Positions 1-8,231 of a DNA stretch of 64,000 bases are shown in pieces. The stretch is from positions 1 through 64,000 of the forward strand of contig NZ_JAYKTT020000045.1 of NCBI RefSeq assembly GCF_038404745.2. The letters are read 5' to 3'. Under the pieces are notes generated by a model, which was not told the DNA's origin, ran no database searches, and saw only the letters and a program-made list of their open reading frames with translations. The number at the start of each line of letters is the position of its first letter. Position 1 is the first letter of the stretch. The stretch comes from Chlorogloeopsis sp038404745 (GTDB lineage Bacteria > Cyanobacteriota > Cyanobacteriia > Cyanobacteriales > Nostocaceae). Both the position numbers and the translations under genes were made by a program.

Positions 1-320
1 TATATAAATTATTGGTGTTAGCAGAACTTAACGAAGTTATGGCTTGCAGCAAATCCTGATATGTTTTGGCTTCGAGCTACCATCACAACATACCAATTAT
101 GGGTGTTTAATTGAGCAGGATCAGGTTTATGCCGCGATTCAGAAGTCGCTGACAATAATTACCCAAGCAATACTCAAATACCTATCATTGATTATGTTAG
201 CCCCCAAAGATTGGCAACCAAACCTGTACATCAGCCATACTGGTGATGATAAAAACAGATGATCTTCTCTTGTTAATTGAGAAGTAGTATCATTAATGCT
301 AAAATTAGCAAGCACCAGCT
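1..320. other. Left edge, no supported gene
   Basis: No supported gene. A 72-codon frame at 44-262 resembles no family I recognise and has no ribosome binding site, so it is not called. The stretch before 321 is AT-rich and presumably carries the promoter of the AraC regulator. It could also hold the end of something that begins outside the window. Confidence 0.4.
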
Positions 321-1277
321 ATGACGAGCGCACTCACAATACACGAGGAAGTTGAACTTTGGGATGAGTCAGCACAAAATACTCTCCAACCTAAATTTAT
401 AGAGCCATTTGAATTTTACGTGCAAACGCCCCATTACTTGGGAAGTGGCTATCAGAAACACATCAAATTACATCCCGAACTGGAACTGAGTATCGTTGAC
501 TGTGAGTTTCGCGACGATTTTGTCATTAAGTATCCAACTGCAAGTCATCCCCTGCAATTTGGTGTATTCCTACCAGAAGAAGGTACTTTTATTTCAGGGG
601 GTGGGATTCAACGGGAGAATAAGGTTAGGTATTTTCAATCTCTGCGGGTATTGGGGATTGACATTAACATGTCTCCTGAGTTGTTAGCTACCTTTTTCCC
701 TGGTGAAGATGGAGAGATTCCCCCAGAATTAAAATTATTAGCAAAGGGAGATGATTGGCAAACACTGGTTCATCCAGAAATGACTCCCACAGTACGATTT
801 TTGACACAACAAATATTGAATTGTCCCTACCAAGGAATTACAAAACGAATTTACTTACAAGCAAAGGTATTAGAACTTATCGCTTTACAAATATCTCCTT
901 TGCTAGCGGGTGGTGATTTTTACCAACCATTAAAATCTGATACCATTGCTCGGATTCATCATGCCAAACAAATTATTCTATGTCGTTTAGAAAATCCCCC
1001 TTCACTGATAGAATTAGCTGGGATGGTTGGGGTGAGCGACAGGACTTTACGCCGAGGATTCCGAGAATTATTTGGCACGACTGTCCATAGTTATCTTACC
1101 GAGAAGCGGATGGAAAAAGCCGAGCAATTTTTGCGCTTCAGTAATATGACAGTTGCCGAAGTTGCAAATTTAGTCGGTTATACTCATTTGGGTCACTTTG
1201 CCGCAGCCTTTAAGAAAAAGTATGGCATGACACCAAGAGAATGTTTGTTAGGCAAAAAGTCCGTTTCGGGACTGTAG
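321..1277 (+). CDS. AraC-family regulator, PchR-like
   Basis: A 318-residue regulator. Residues about 218-312 hold the two helix-turn-helix motifs of the AraC/XylS family, including IELAGMVGVSDRTLRRGFRE and VAEVANLVGYTHLGHFAAAF. The N-terminal 200 residues would be the effector domain. It lies directly upstream of a TonB siderophore receptor and a siderophore-binding protein, the usual place for a PchR-type activator that senses its own siderophore; that role is inference from context. The last codons (KKSVSGL) overlap a 14-bp sequence repeated exactly in the promoter region of the receptor gene, which may be its own binding site. Confidence 0.85.
   Translation: MTSALTIHEEVELWDESAQNTLQPKFIEPFEFYVQTPHYLGSGYQKHIKLHPELELSIVDCEFRDDFVIKYPTASHPLQFGVFLPEEGTFISGGGIQRENKVRYFQSLRVLGIDINMSPELLATFFPGEDGEIPPELKLLAKGDDWQTLVHPEMTPTVRFLTQQILNCPYQGITKRIYLQAKVLELIALQISPLLAGGDFYQPLKSDTIARIHHAKQIILCRLENPPSLIELAGMVGVSDRTLRRGFRELFGTTVHSYLTEKRMEKAEQFLRFSNMTVAEVANLVGYTHLGHFAAAFKKKYGMTPRECLLGKKSVSGL
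1258..1271 (+). promoter_or_regulatory. Candidate AraC operator, copy 1
   Basis: AGTCCGTTTCGGGA lies over the 3' end of the araC-like gene and is repeated exactly at 1406-1419, 148 bp downstream. Both copies are followed within about 6 bases by a TAGAC string and preceded by a GCAAAA tract. An exact 14-mer repeated on both sides of the gap before a siderophore receptor suggests operator sites for the neighbouring regulator. This is inference from position and repetition. Confidence 0.4.
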
Positions 1278-1405
1278 ACCTGTTACTAATTAACGAAAAT
1301 CTGCAATTTGAGACTATTCTCTGTTCTGGCTGGTAGCTTAAAAGTTAAAACCAGTTTCGTCAGAAGTGCTGAAAAATCACTGGCTCAGATGCAAAAGTTC
1401 TGGTG

Positions 1406-1419
1406 AGTCCGTTTCGGGA
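1406..1419 (+). promoter_or_regulatory. Candidate AraC operator, copy 2
   Basis: Exact second copy of AGTCCGTTTCGGGA, about 95 bp before the proposed start of the TonB receptor. It is followed by TAGACTC, so the half-site GAGTC precedes and GACTC follows, giving the site partial dyad symmetry. It is probably a binding site for the upstream PchR-like regulator; no experiment is implied. Confidence 0.4.
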
Positions 1420-1513
1420 TAGACTCAACTGGTTATATTACTCTACACTTTGGTTTGTTGCAATTAAGAAATATACGCAATAAGTAGTATTGTTTCATGG
1501 TGTAGGGAGTGAT

Positions 1514-4222
1514 ATGAAAAGTTGGCGTTCTACTTCTGGTAATCAGTGTTGTGTGCGTTATCTCAATATTTATCTAGGGCTGATAGTGACTGTAGTCGGG
1601 AGTTTCAGCAGTGTACTTGCTCAAGTTGAACAGGTATTAGCATCACAAAATGAGCAACAGACAGTTGTCACGAAAATCAAAACAATCAGCGAAGCTGATT
1701 TCCCCGCTACTAGCGTTAAAGATTTACTTTCGCAGTCACCACCTCACCCCCCTGTTTCCCCCCTTAGCAAGGAGGGAGGTGTTGTACTAATTACTGGAGT
1801 TAAGGCAAATCCCACCGAAAAAGGTGTGGAGATTATTTTACAGACAAGCCAAGGAGAACAACTACAAGTTACAAATCGCAGTGAAGGTAATAATTTTATT
1901 GCAGATTTACCAGGGGCGCAGTTACGTTTAGCAAACGGTGATGCTTTCATATTTAAATCTGAGAAACCCATCGAGGGAATTACCCAAATCACAGTTACGA
2001 ATATTGACGCGAATACTGTGCGGGTAACTGTGGCTGGTGAGAAGGCTTTGCCTGCGGTTGAGTTATTTGATGATGATATTGGGTTGATTTTTGCTGTTGC
2101 ATCTACAGCCACATCTGCACAGAACCCCACCCCGCCTGCGGCACCCCTCCCCTTACCAAGGGGAGGGGAAGGGGAAGGGTCAGAACAACCCGCAGCACAA
2201 CAGGATGAACCAATTGAGTTGGTGGTGACGGGGGAACAGGATAGCTATCGCTCAGAAGAGACCTCAGTGGGAACAAGAACCGACACACCATTGCGGGATA
2301 TTCCCCAGTCAATTCAAATTGTACCGCAACAGGTGATTCAAGATACTCAAGCGCGGAGTATTACCGAAGCTTTAGAAAATGTTCCTGGTTTGATTGCACA
2401 AGGGGCGGGTGCAGCAAATACAAGGGATTACTTTACTGCCCGTGGCTTTGAGCAATATGATGCCCTGGTCAATGGTTTACCGGATCAGCACATCACTTCG
2501 GATGGCAATATTTTCAATGTTGAACGCATTGAAGTTTTACGGGGGCCAGCCTCTGCCTTGTATGGGGATAGTGGTAACGGTTCTGTCGGTGCGCTGATCA
2601 ATTATGTAACTCGCCGTCCCTTGAGCGATCCGTTCTTTGAGGTGGAAGCCAGTGTTGGGAATTATGGCTTTTACCAGGGTACTATTGATGTCTCTAGTCC
2701 GCTCAATTCTTCTAATTCGATTTTGGGGCGGCTGATTGTCGGTTATCGCAATTATGATAGTCCGGTAGAGTTTGCCACAGCGGAAACTTTTGGTGTTGCC
2801 CCCAGCTTAAGCTTCCAACTGGGCAGCAGAGCGAATCTCATCGTAGAGGGCGATGTCAATTTCATAGAGCGTAACTTTGCAAGTGCTGTACCTGTCGTAG
2901 GTACACTGCTACCCAACCCCAATGGTAGAATTCCATCTAGCTTCAACCCGGCAGGCCCACTTGATGATGCTGCAACAATCATCAACGGGAGGGTAGGCTA
3001 TGAATTTGAATACCAGTTTAGCGATAATTTAAGGCTTCGCAATGCTTTTCGCTATAACTTCGCTTTTACGGATTCTAACGGAGTATCTGAAGTTTTTCCT
3101 ACGAGCCTAGACGCAGACAACCGCACTCTCAACCGGACAACAGCCTTTTTCAGAGGTGACTATAACTATTATTTACTTGATACAAACCTGTTGGGCAATT
3201 TTAAAACAGGCGAAGTTGAACACCAAGTTTTGTTTGGGTTTAGCCTCAGCCGTTATGATATTGACCTTGCTGGACGCTTTGGCATACCAATGGCACCTGT
3301 CGATATTTTTAACCCAGTTTATGACCAGACTGTTACTCTTGGAGACGCAACCATCGATAGCTTAACCACAACGGATGTTGCTGCTGTGTATCTACAAAAT
3401 CAGATTACATTGCTGCAAAATCTCAAACTGCTGGTGGGTGGACGCTTTGATTTTTCTGAAAATCGCAGAATTGATCGGTTGGCTGATACAGAGTCGAGCC
3501 AGTCAGACACAGCCTTCAGTCCTCGTGTGGGCATTGTGTATCAGCCGATTGAACCTATTTCCCTCTATGCCAGTTATGGGCAATCATTTAATCCACTCAT
3601 TGGTAGAAGTTTCTCTGGTGAGTTTCTCATCCCAGAACGGGGAACTCAGTATGAAGTTGGTGTCAGGGCTGATATTACCAATCAGCTCTCAGCTAATCTC
3701 GCTTTGTATGACTTAACTCGTTCTAATGTGACCACTAGTGACCCCGTGAACCCTGGATTTTCCGTACAATCGGGTAAACAGAGGAGTCGGGGCATTGAAT
3801 TAGATATTAATGGCGAAATTCTGCCTGGCTGGAATATTATTGCTGGCTATGCTTACACTGATGCCAGAGTTTTGGAAGATAACACCATTCCTGTGGGCAA
3901 CCGTCTGTTTAATGCCCCAGAACACGCGGTTAACCTCTGGACAACTTACCGGATTCAAAGTGGTCCAGCCAGAGGGCTAGGTTTTGGTTTAGGGCTTTAT
4001 TATATTGGCGAGCGTCCTATAGATAATGCTAATACTGTTAACCTACCTAGTTTCGTCAGAACAGATGCGGCAATTTTTTATGAAAGAGATCAGTTTCGCG
4101 CGGCTTTGAACATCCGCAACCTCTTCGATATAGAAAACTATGTTAGTAGATATGGCTCCAGTGATGTTGTTCATATCGGCACTCCATTCACGATTCAAGG
4201 TTCTTTATCATGGCGATTCTAA
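1514..4222 (+). CDS. TonB-dependent siderophore receptor with AMIN domain
   Basis: Outer-membrane receptor for ferric siderophore uptake, 902 residues from the ATG at 1514. This start is chosen because AGGGAG lies just upstream; a TTG at 1490 is also in frame. Order: signal segment (YLGLIVTVVGSFSSVLA), AMIN domain at roughly 85-195, plug with RDIPQSIQIVPQQVI and ALENVPGLIAQGAG, then a beta-barrel ending in SLSWRF with the terminal Phe usual in outer-membrane proteins. Two proline/glycine-rich inserts sit in the N-terminal part: one before the AMIN domain (1741-1781) and one between AMIN and plug (2124-2180). Both are palindromic repeat DNA read in frame. The substrate cannot be told from sequence. 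Confidence 0.9.
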   Translation: MKSWRSTSGNQCCVRYLNIYLGLIVTVVGSFSSVLAQVEQVLASQNEQQTVVTKIKTISEADFPATSVKDLLSQSPPHPPVSPLSKEGGVVLITGVKANPTEKGVEIILQTSQGEQLQVTNRSEGNNFIADLPGAQLRLANGDAFIFKSEKPIEGITQITVTNIDANTVRVTVAGEKALPAVELFDDDIGLIFAVASTATSAQNPTPPAAPLPLPRGGEGEGSEQPAAQQDEPIELVVTGEQDSYRSEETSVGTRTDTPLRDIPQSIQIVPQQVIQDTQARSITEALENVPGLIAQGAGAANTRDYFTARGFEQYDALVNGLPDQHITSDGNIFNVERIEVLRGPASALYGDSGNGSVGALINYVTRRPLSDPFFEVEASVGNYGFYQGTIDVSSPLNSSNSILGRLIVGYRNYDSPVEFATAETFGVAPSLSFQLGSRANLIVEGDVNFIERNFASAVPVVGTLLPNPNGRIPSSFNPAGPLDDAATIINGRVGYEFEYQFSDNLRLRNAFRYNFAFTDSNGVSEVFPTSLDADNRTLNRTTAFFRGDYNYYLLDTNLLGNFKTGEVEHQVLFGFSLSRYDIDLAGRFGIPMAPVDIFNPVYDQTVTLGDATIDSLTTTDVAAVYLQNQITLLQNLKLLVGGRFDFSENRRIDRLADTESSQSDTAFSPRVGIVYQPIEPISLYASYGQSFNPLIGRSFSGEFLIPERGTQYEVGVRADITNQLSANLALYDLTRSNVTTSDPVNPGFSVQSGKQRSRGIELDINGEILPGWNIIAGYAYTDARVLEDNTIPVGNRLFNAPEHAVNLWTTYRIQSGPARGLGFGLGLYYIGERPIDNANTVNLPSFVRTDAAIFYERDQFRAALNIRNLFDIENYVSRYGSSDVVHIGTPFTIQGSLSWRF
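1741..1781. repeat. Palindromic repeat inside TonB receptor gene, type TTAGCAAG
   Basis: A C-rich arm, the core CCCCCCTTAGCAAGGAGGG and a G-rich arm form an imperfect hairpin that is read in frame as PPHPPVSPLSKEGG. The same core, with PPLSKGG as its reading, occurs inside proS at 43240-43287. It is likely one copy of a dispersed palindromic element. Confidence 0.7.
2124..2180. repeat. Palindromic repeat inside TonB receptor gene, type TTACCAAG
   Basis: CCCTCCCCTTACCAAGGGG followed by more G-rich sequence forms a strong hairpin, read in frame as PPAAPLPLPRGGEGEG. It lies in the linker between the AMIN domain and the plug. It resembles the element at 1741 but has a different core. Confidence 0.65.
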
Positions 4223-4235
4223 ACCTGTACACTAC

Positions 4236-5231
4236 ATGATGATCAGATCAAGACGCATTTGGGTATCTCTCCTCTTTGCTGCCAGCTTGACTTTACTGGT
4301 GATTTTTTACCAAGGCAACAACAGTTTACCCAAGGCTGAAACCAATACAATTGAACAGAATTGTCGCATGGTTCAGCACGGCATGGGTGTCTCCTGTATA
4401 CCTGATCAACCTCAACGGGTGGTGACGTTATCCACTATGGATTTAGCGAATGCCCTGGCGCTGGGCATCAAACCCATCGCCACTGCCAATGATTTTAGAA
4501 CAGCCACAGGCGAATTCCCTCCTTATTTGTCTTCCCATGCTCAGGGAATACCAACTCTGGGCAATTCTGGCCAACCGAATTTGGAGAAAATCCTGTATCT
4601 GAAACCAGATCTGATTTTTAGCTGGTGGGGTAGCCCTCCCAAATCAATCAATCCTTTGGTGAGCAAAATCGCCCCAACAGTTGCCTACAGTTGGTGGGAA
4701 TCAAGCTGGAAAGAAATTTTTAATTCCACAGCTAAACTGTTAGGGAAAGAGCAAGCTGCCCAAGTTGCTTGGCAACATTACCAAACTAAAATTCAAGACT
4801 TGAAAACTGCACTAGGTAACCGTTATCAAGATAAAAAAATATCCTTTATCTACTTTTACTTTGGTCGAATAGGCACAAATGTCAACAATTCTTTTCCCGG
4901 ATCAATTTTAAAGGATGCAGGTTTACAACGCCCGCCAAACCAGGATAGAGTCATTGAACCTTATGGTTATACAGAGTTTTCTCTAGAAGAAATCAATCAA
5001 GCCGATGGCGATGTTCTCTTTGTTGCTAGTTTTACCGATGATGATCAAAAAGTTGTGGAGAATTTGCAACGCAATCCGCTTTGGCAAACATTAAAAGCCG
5101 TGCAACAAAAGCGAGTCTACTTTGTCAGTGGGGTGACGTGGATATGGGGTTCAGATATGATTGGCGCTGAAGCAGTGATTGATGACCTGTGGAAATACCT
5201 TGTGGAAGTACCAGACAGCAAACAGGGATAA
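4236..5231 (+). CDS. Fe3+-siderophore ABC transporter substrate-binding protein
   Basis: Periplasmic binding protein of the FecB/FepB class, about 331 residues, 13 bp after the receptor gene and probably co-transcribed. The N-terminus is one hydrophobic segment (VSLLFAASLTLLVIFY) with no lipobox cysteine, so it is likely membrane-anchored. Family signatures: CRMVQHGMGVSCIPDQPQRVV, the first-lobe string PNLEKILYLKPDLIF and the C-terminal VYFVSGVTWIWGSD. It would pass the ferric siderophore from the receptor to an inner-membrane ABC transporter that is not in this window. A longer frame reaches back to 4140 over the receptor; the start at 4236 is preferred because it begins just before the membrane segment. 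Confidence 0.85.
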   Translation: MMIRSRRIWVSLLFAASLTLLVIFYQGNNSLPKAETNTIEQNCRMVQHGMGVSCIPDQPQRVVTLSTMDLANALALGIKPIATANDFRTATGEFPPYLSSHAQGIPTLGNSGQPNLEKILYLKPDLIFSWWGSPPKSINPLVSKIAPTVAYSWWESSWKEIFNSTAKLLGKEQAAQVAWQHYQTKIQDLKTALGNRYQDKKISFIYFYFGRIGTNVNNSFPGSILKDAGLQRPPNQDRVIEPYGYTEFSLEEINQADGDVLFVASFTDDDQKVVENLQRNPLWQTLKAVQQKRVYFVSGVTWIWGSDMIGAEAVIDDLWKYLVEVPDSKQG

Positions 5232-5337
5232 TTGCTTGAATAATGTGCCAGTGCGATCGCAATGTAATATACTTATATACTTTAATTCAAATTCGGGGCG
5301 AGTCAGGTGATCGCTCCTGACTAAATTAATGATTTTA

Positions 5338-5400
5338 ATTTGCCTGTAGCCAGTCGAGTAAATCAGCCATGCTGGTAAAATCAAGCAACGCTACTCTACG
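5338..5400 (-). pseudogene. Short C-terminal fragment, ADLLDWLQAN type
   Basis: The minus strand reads RRVALLDFTSMADLLDWLQAN and then a stop, with an in-frame stop a few codons upstream, so only about 26 codons are open. A similar ending occurs at 5815-5877. I do not recognise the family; it is called only because the two copies share a motif and an orientation. Confidence 0.3.
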
Positions 5401-5418
5401 AACCGCAACATTTCAAGA

Positions 5419-5549
5419 CTACAAATTTTCGATAAATTCTTCATCTGAAACACCAGCTTGATTCAAAATACTTTTGAGCGTTCCAATTGCGACTCAGCAA
5501 CGTATACATCATCTCCCCAATAAACAATAGCTGTGAATGCACGATTCAT
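5419..5549 (-). pseudogene. Collapsed HicB-HicA toxin-antitoxin remnant
   Basis: On the minus strand, an ATG at 5549 opens a HicB-like N-terminus (MNRAFTAIVYWGDDVYVAES) that stops after 28 codons. In another frame the same DNA continues as GTLKSILNQAGVSDEEFIENL and a stop, which matches the usual C-terminus of HicA toxins. The simplest reading is a hicB-hicA pair that lost the end of hicB and the start of hicA in one deletion. Neither product would be functional. Confidence 0.5.
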
Positions 5550-5814
5550 ATTATGTTTGAGCCTACGCTACTTCAATCTATATCCTATTACAAACCAGAT
5601 TTTAGTGCGTTATTGTCGTTTACCTGGATCAGAGATGTTATATTGTGTCCGCTTAAAGACTTATTATTAAGGCTGACGCGGGGACACGGAGACAAAAAGA
5701 CGTGGAGAAATTTTAATCGTAATTGATTAGCCGAACTTGATATTATTCATTAGCGATTGTTTTAAGTATTTAAATGATCGCGCTAAAATCTAATTGTCAG
5801 CGGTCTAAATTGTG

Positions 5815-5877
5815 TAATTTACTTGCAGCCAGTTGAGTAAATCTGCGTTCGGTTCAGCCGTTAGAGTGAAAATTTTG
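5815..5877 (-). pseudogene. Second ADLLNWLQVN-type C-terminal fragment
   Basis: The minus strand reads NKIFTLTAEPNADLLNWLQV, then NYTI and a stop. It shares the ADLL.WLQ.N ending with the fragment at 5338-5400. Together they suggest duplicated and decayed copies of one small gene. Confidence 0.3.
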
Positions 5878-5988
5878 TTGTTTATAGAAAATATACGATA
5901 CGGGCAATGCATTATTACAATCTTTGAGTTCAAACTAAATGCACGATCATACTAACCCGAACCTCATATCCTAAAACAGGCAAAGGAC

Positions 5989-8148
5989 ATGAGCAAGCAA
6001 CTATCACTTGAACAACTTCTTAACTGTGGCTTGGAAACAAACACAGCCTCCGCAATACTACCACGGGTCAATCAATGGCTTGTCTCCCTTTCTGCTGTTG
6101 AGTGTTGGCAGCATTTGGTTCAATATATTCTCAAGCCCAGCCATCCTTTTGCACTCCACGAACTCCTCTATAAAACTACCTTCTCTGATTGGGATATCAG
6201 CCAAGGGCAACCTCCAGCCTGGTTTCCTTCTCCTGAGCAAATTCAGGCAACTAATATCGCCGCATTGATGAAAGTGCTGAAGCTGGATTCTTACGCAGAA
6301 CTTCACACTTGGTCGGCACAACATCGGGCTGAGTTTTGGGAGATGATGATTAAACGGCTAGGTATCTGCTTGCAAAAGCCATACACTCAAATTGTTGATT
6401 TATCGCAGAGCATGGAGTTATCCCAATGGCTGGTAGGTGCGCGTCTTAATATTACCGATAGTTGTTTTCAAGCACCTGCCGACAACCTTGCGATTATATT
6501 TCAGCCGGAGGGTGGCTCCCTTACAACTTGGACTTATGGAGAACTCCTGGCTTTAACCAATCGAATTGCTAATGGGTTAGTAGAAGCTGGCTTTGTTCCT
6601 GGGGATGCGATCGCTATTGCTATGCCGATGAGAGCTGAATCTGTGGCGATATATTTGGGGATTGTTAAAGCAGGTTGCGTAGTAGTCTCGATTGCTGATA
6701 GTTTTGCTGCCGATGAAATTGCTACACGCTTGCGCATATCTAAAGCAAAAGCAATTTTTACCCAGGATTATATCAGGCGTGGTGGAAAGCAGTTGCCTCT
6801 TTATACTAAAGTCGTTGATGCTAAAGCACCGAGAGTGATTTTGGTAGAAACTGACACGGGGAGGTGGGGACACGGGGAGGTGGGGAATGAAGAGGACACC
6901 CAGACACGAGGACACCTAGACACGGGGAATGTTTTTGATCGTTTCTCCGCGTCTTTAAAACTGCGTCTTGGTGATTTAACTTGGGAGAAATTTCTCAGTT
7001 CCAACGATAAATTTGATGCCTTCTCTGCTCATCCAACTGCTTACACTAATATCTTATTTTCTTCAGGTACTACAGCAGAACCAAAAGCAATTCCTTGGAC
7101 GCAGACAACCCCAATTAAGTGCGCGAGTGATGGGCATTTACATCATGACATTCATCCACAAGATGTGGTAGCGTGGCCGACTAACTTGGGATGGATGATG
7201 GGGCCATGGCTAATTTATGCGAGTTTAGTAAATAAAGCAACTATTGCCCTTTATGACGGTGCGCCTACAGAACGAGGATTTGGTGAGTTTATTCAGGATG
7301 CTCGTGTCACTATGCTGGGCTTAGTTCCCAGTTTAGTCAGTAATTGGAAAACCACCGCCTGTATGCAAGCACTTGATTGGAGCGCTATTAAAGCATTTAG
7401 TTCGACGGGTGAGTGTTCCAATCCCCAAGATATGCTGTTTTTGATGTCCTTGGCTGGCTACAAACCGATTGTAGAGTACTGTGGTGGAACGGAAATCGGT
7501 GGGGCTTATATTACTGGTACATTAGTGCAACCTGCGATTCCCTCTACCTTTACCACACCTGCTCTTGGTTTAGACTTTGTGATTCTCGATGAGGAGGGGC
7601 ATCTCGCGGATAAAGGCGAGGCGTTTATCGTTCCTCCTTCAATTGGACTTTCTACTGAACTGTTAAATAAGGATCACCATCAAGTTTACTTTGCTAATAC
7701 TCCCACTCTAGGGCAGGTACAAGGCACTGCCTCTCCTACTCCCTTACGCTGTCACGGCGATCAAATAGAGCGATCGCCTAATGGCTACTACCGCGCTCTC
7801 GGTCGTGTTGACGATACCATGAACTTAAGTGGCATCAAAGTTAGCTCGACGGAGATTGAGCAAATTCTCAATACTGTAGAGGGAATCTGCGAAACTGCTG
7901 CGATCGCTATTTCTCCTCCAGAAGGCGGGCCAAGTCTACTAATAATTTACGCAGTGGTTGAGTCTAATGTAAAGACTGAAAAAGCAGCACTTAAAGCTTC
8001 CTTGCAAACGGCAATTAAGCAACGCCTCAATCCGTTGTTTAAGATTCATGATGTTGTTATAGTCGAGTTTTTGCCCCGAACTGCCTCCAATAAAGTAATG
8101 CGTCGTGTGTTACGCGATCGCTATAAAGTTGCAGTTCCCAAGACATAA
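5989..8148 (+). CDS. AMP-binding acyl-activating enzyme, AAE17/18-like
   Basis: A 719-residue adenylate-forming ligase. The ATP-binding loop is SSGTTAEPKAIPWTQ near residue 358, followed by WPTNLGWMMGPWLIYASL and the A5-type motif YCGGTEIGG. The C-terminal hinge region (ALGRVDDTMNLSGIKVSSTE) and the catalytic-lysine end (ASNKVMRRVLRD) are present. The layout, with a long N-terminal domain, matches plant peroxisomal AAE17/18 and bacterial acetoacetyl-CoA-synthetase-like proteins; the substrate is unknown. A low-complexity insert encoded at about 6852-6970 (roughly residues 289-327, rich in TDTG/HGE/TRG) is made of repeat DNA. The gene lies upstream of the dioxygenase gene and may share a transcript with it. 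Confidence 0.8.
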   Translation: MSKQLSLEQLLNCGLETNTASAILPRVNQWLVSLSAVECWQHLVQYILKPSHPFALHELLYKTTFSDWDISQGQPPAWFPSPEQIQATNIAALMKVLKLDSYAELHTWSAQHRAEFWEMMIKRLGICLQKPYTQIVDLSQSMELSQWLVGARLNITDSCFQAPADNLAIIFQPEGGSLTTWTYGELLALTNRIANGLVEAGFVPGDAIAIAMPMRAESVAIYLGIVKAGCVVVSIADSFAADEIATRLRISKAKAIFTQDYIRRGGKQLPLYTKVVDAKAPRVILVETDTGRWGHGEVGNEEDTQTRGHLDTGNVFDRFSASLKLRLGDLTWEKFLSSNDKFDAFSAHPTAYTNILFSSGTTAEPKAIPWTQTTPIKCASDGHLHHDIHPQDVVAWPTNLGWMMGPWLIYASLVNKATIALYDGAPTERGFGEFIQDARVTMLGLVPSLVSNWKTTACMQALDWSAIKAFSSTGECSNPQDMLFLMSLAGYKPIVEYCGGTEIGGAYITGTLVQPAIPSTFTTPALGLDFVILDEEGHLADKGEAFIVPPSIGLSTELLNKDHHQVYFANTPTLGQVQGTASPTPLRCHGDQIERSPNGYYRALGRVDDTMNLSGIKVSSTEIEQILNTVEGICETAAIAISPPEGGPSLLIIYAVVESNVKTEKAALKASLQTAIKQRLNPLFKIHDVVIVEFLPRTASNKVMRRVLRDRYKVAVPKT
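6852..6929. repeat. GACACGGGG low-complexity repeat inside the ligase gene
   Basis: Tandem-like units of GACACGGGGAGGTGGGG and related strings are read in frame. The same kind of sequence is intergenic elsewhere in the window (35400-35460 and 5676-5705). The insertion keeps the frame and lies before the ATP-binding loop, probably in a surface loop. Confidence 0.65.
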
Positions 8149-8191
8149 AAGACATACTCATATCATACGCATCTATCTATATTTACGGTTC

Positions 8192-8224
8192 TCCTCCAAT
8201 TGTCATCTTTATATTTCAGGAGGA
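8192..8224 (+). promoter_or_regulatory. Possible hairpin sequestering the ribosome binding site
   Basis: TCCTCC at 8192-8197 is the exact complement of GGAGGA at 8219-8224, the ribosome binding site of the dioxygenase gene at 8232. A 21-base loop lies between. If it forms in the mRNA it would mask the site. This is an inference from complementarity only. Confidence 0.3.
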
Positions 8225-8231
8225 ATAAATA

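Larger units (their letters stand above)
5232..5988. other. Gene-poor gap with degraded minus-strand fragments
   Basis: No intact gene. The gap holds a collapsed HicB/HicA remnant (5419-5549) and two similar minus-strand C-terminal fragments that both end near ADLL[DN]WLQ[AV]N. A plus-strand open frame at 5487-5726 runs opposite the remnant and has no recognisable content. It looks like a decayed toxin-antitoxin site. Confidence 0.5.

Noticed and set aside
44..262. 72-codon plus-strand open frame at the left edge
   Set aside because: No family resemblance, no ribosome site, and ordinary intergenic composition.
2103..2312. Minus-strand proline-rich frame
   Set aside because: It is the antisense of the palindromic repeat and plug region of the TonB receptor.
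5487..5726. 79-codon plus-strand frame
   Set aside because: It runs opposite the HicB/HicA remnant and has no recognisable protein content.
6534..7004. Overlapping minus-strand frames inside the AMP-binding ligase
   Set aside because: They are antisense shadows of a gene with clear motifs on the plus strand.
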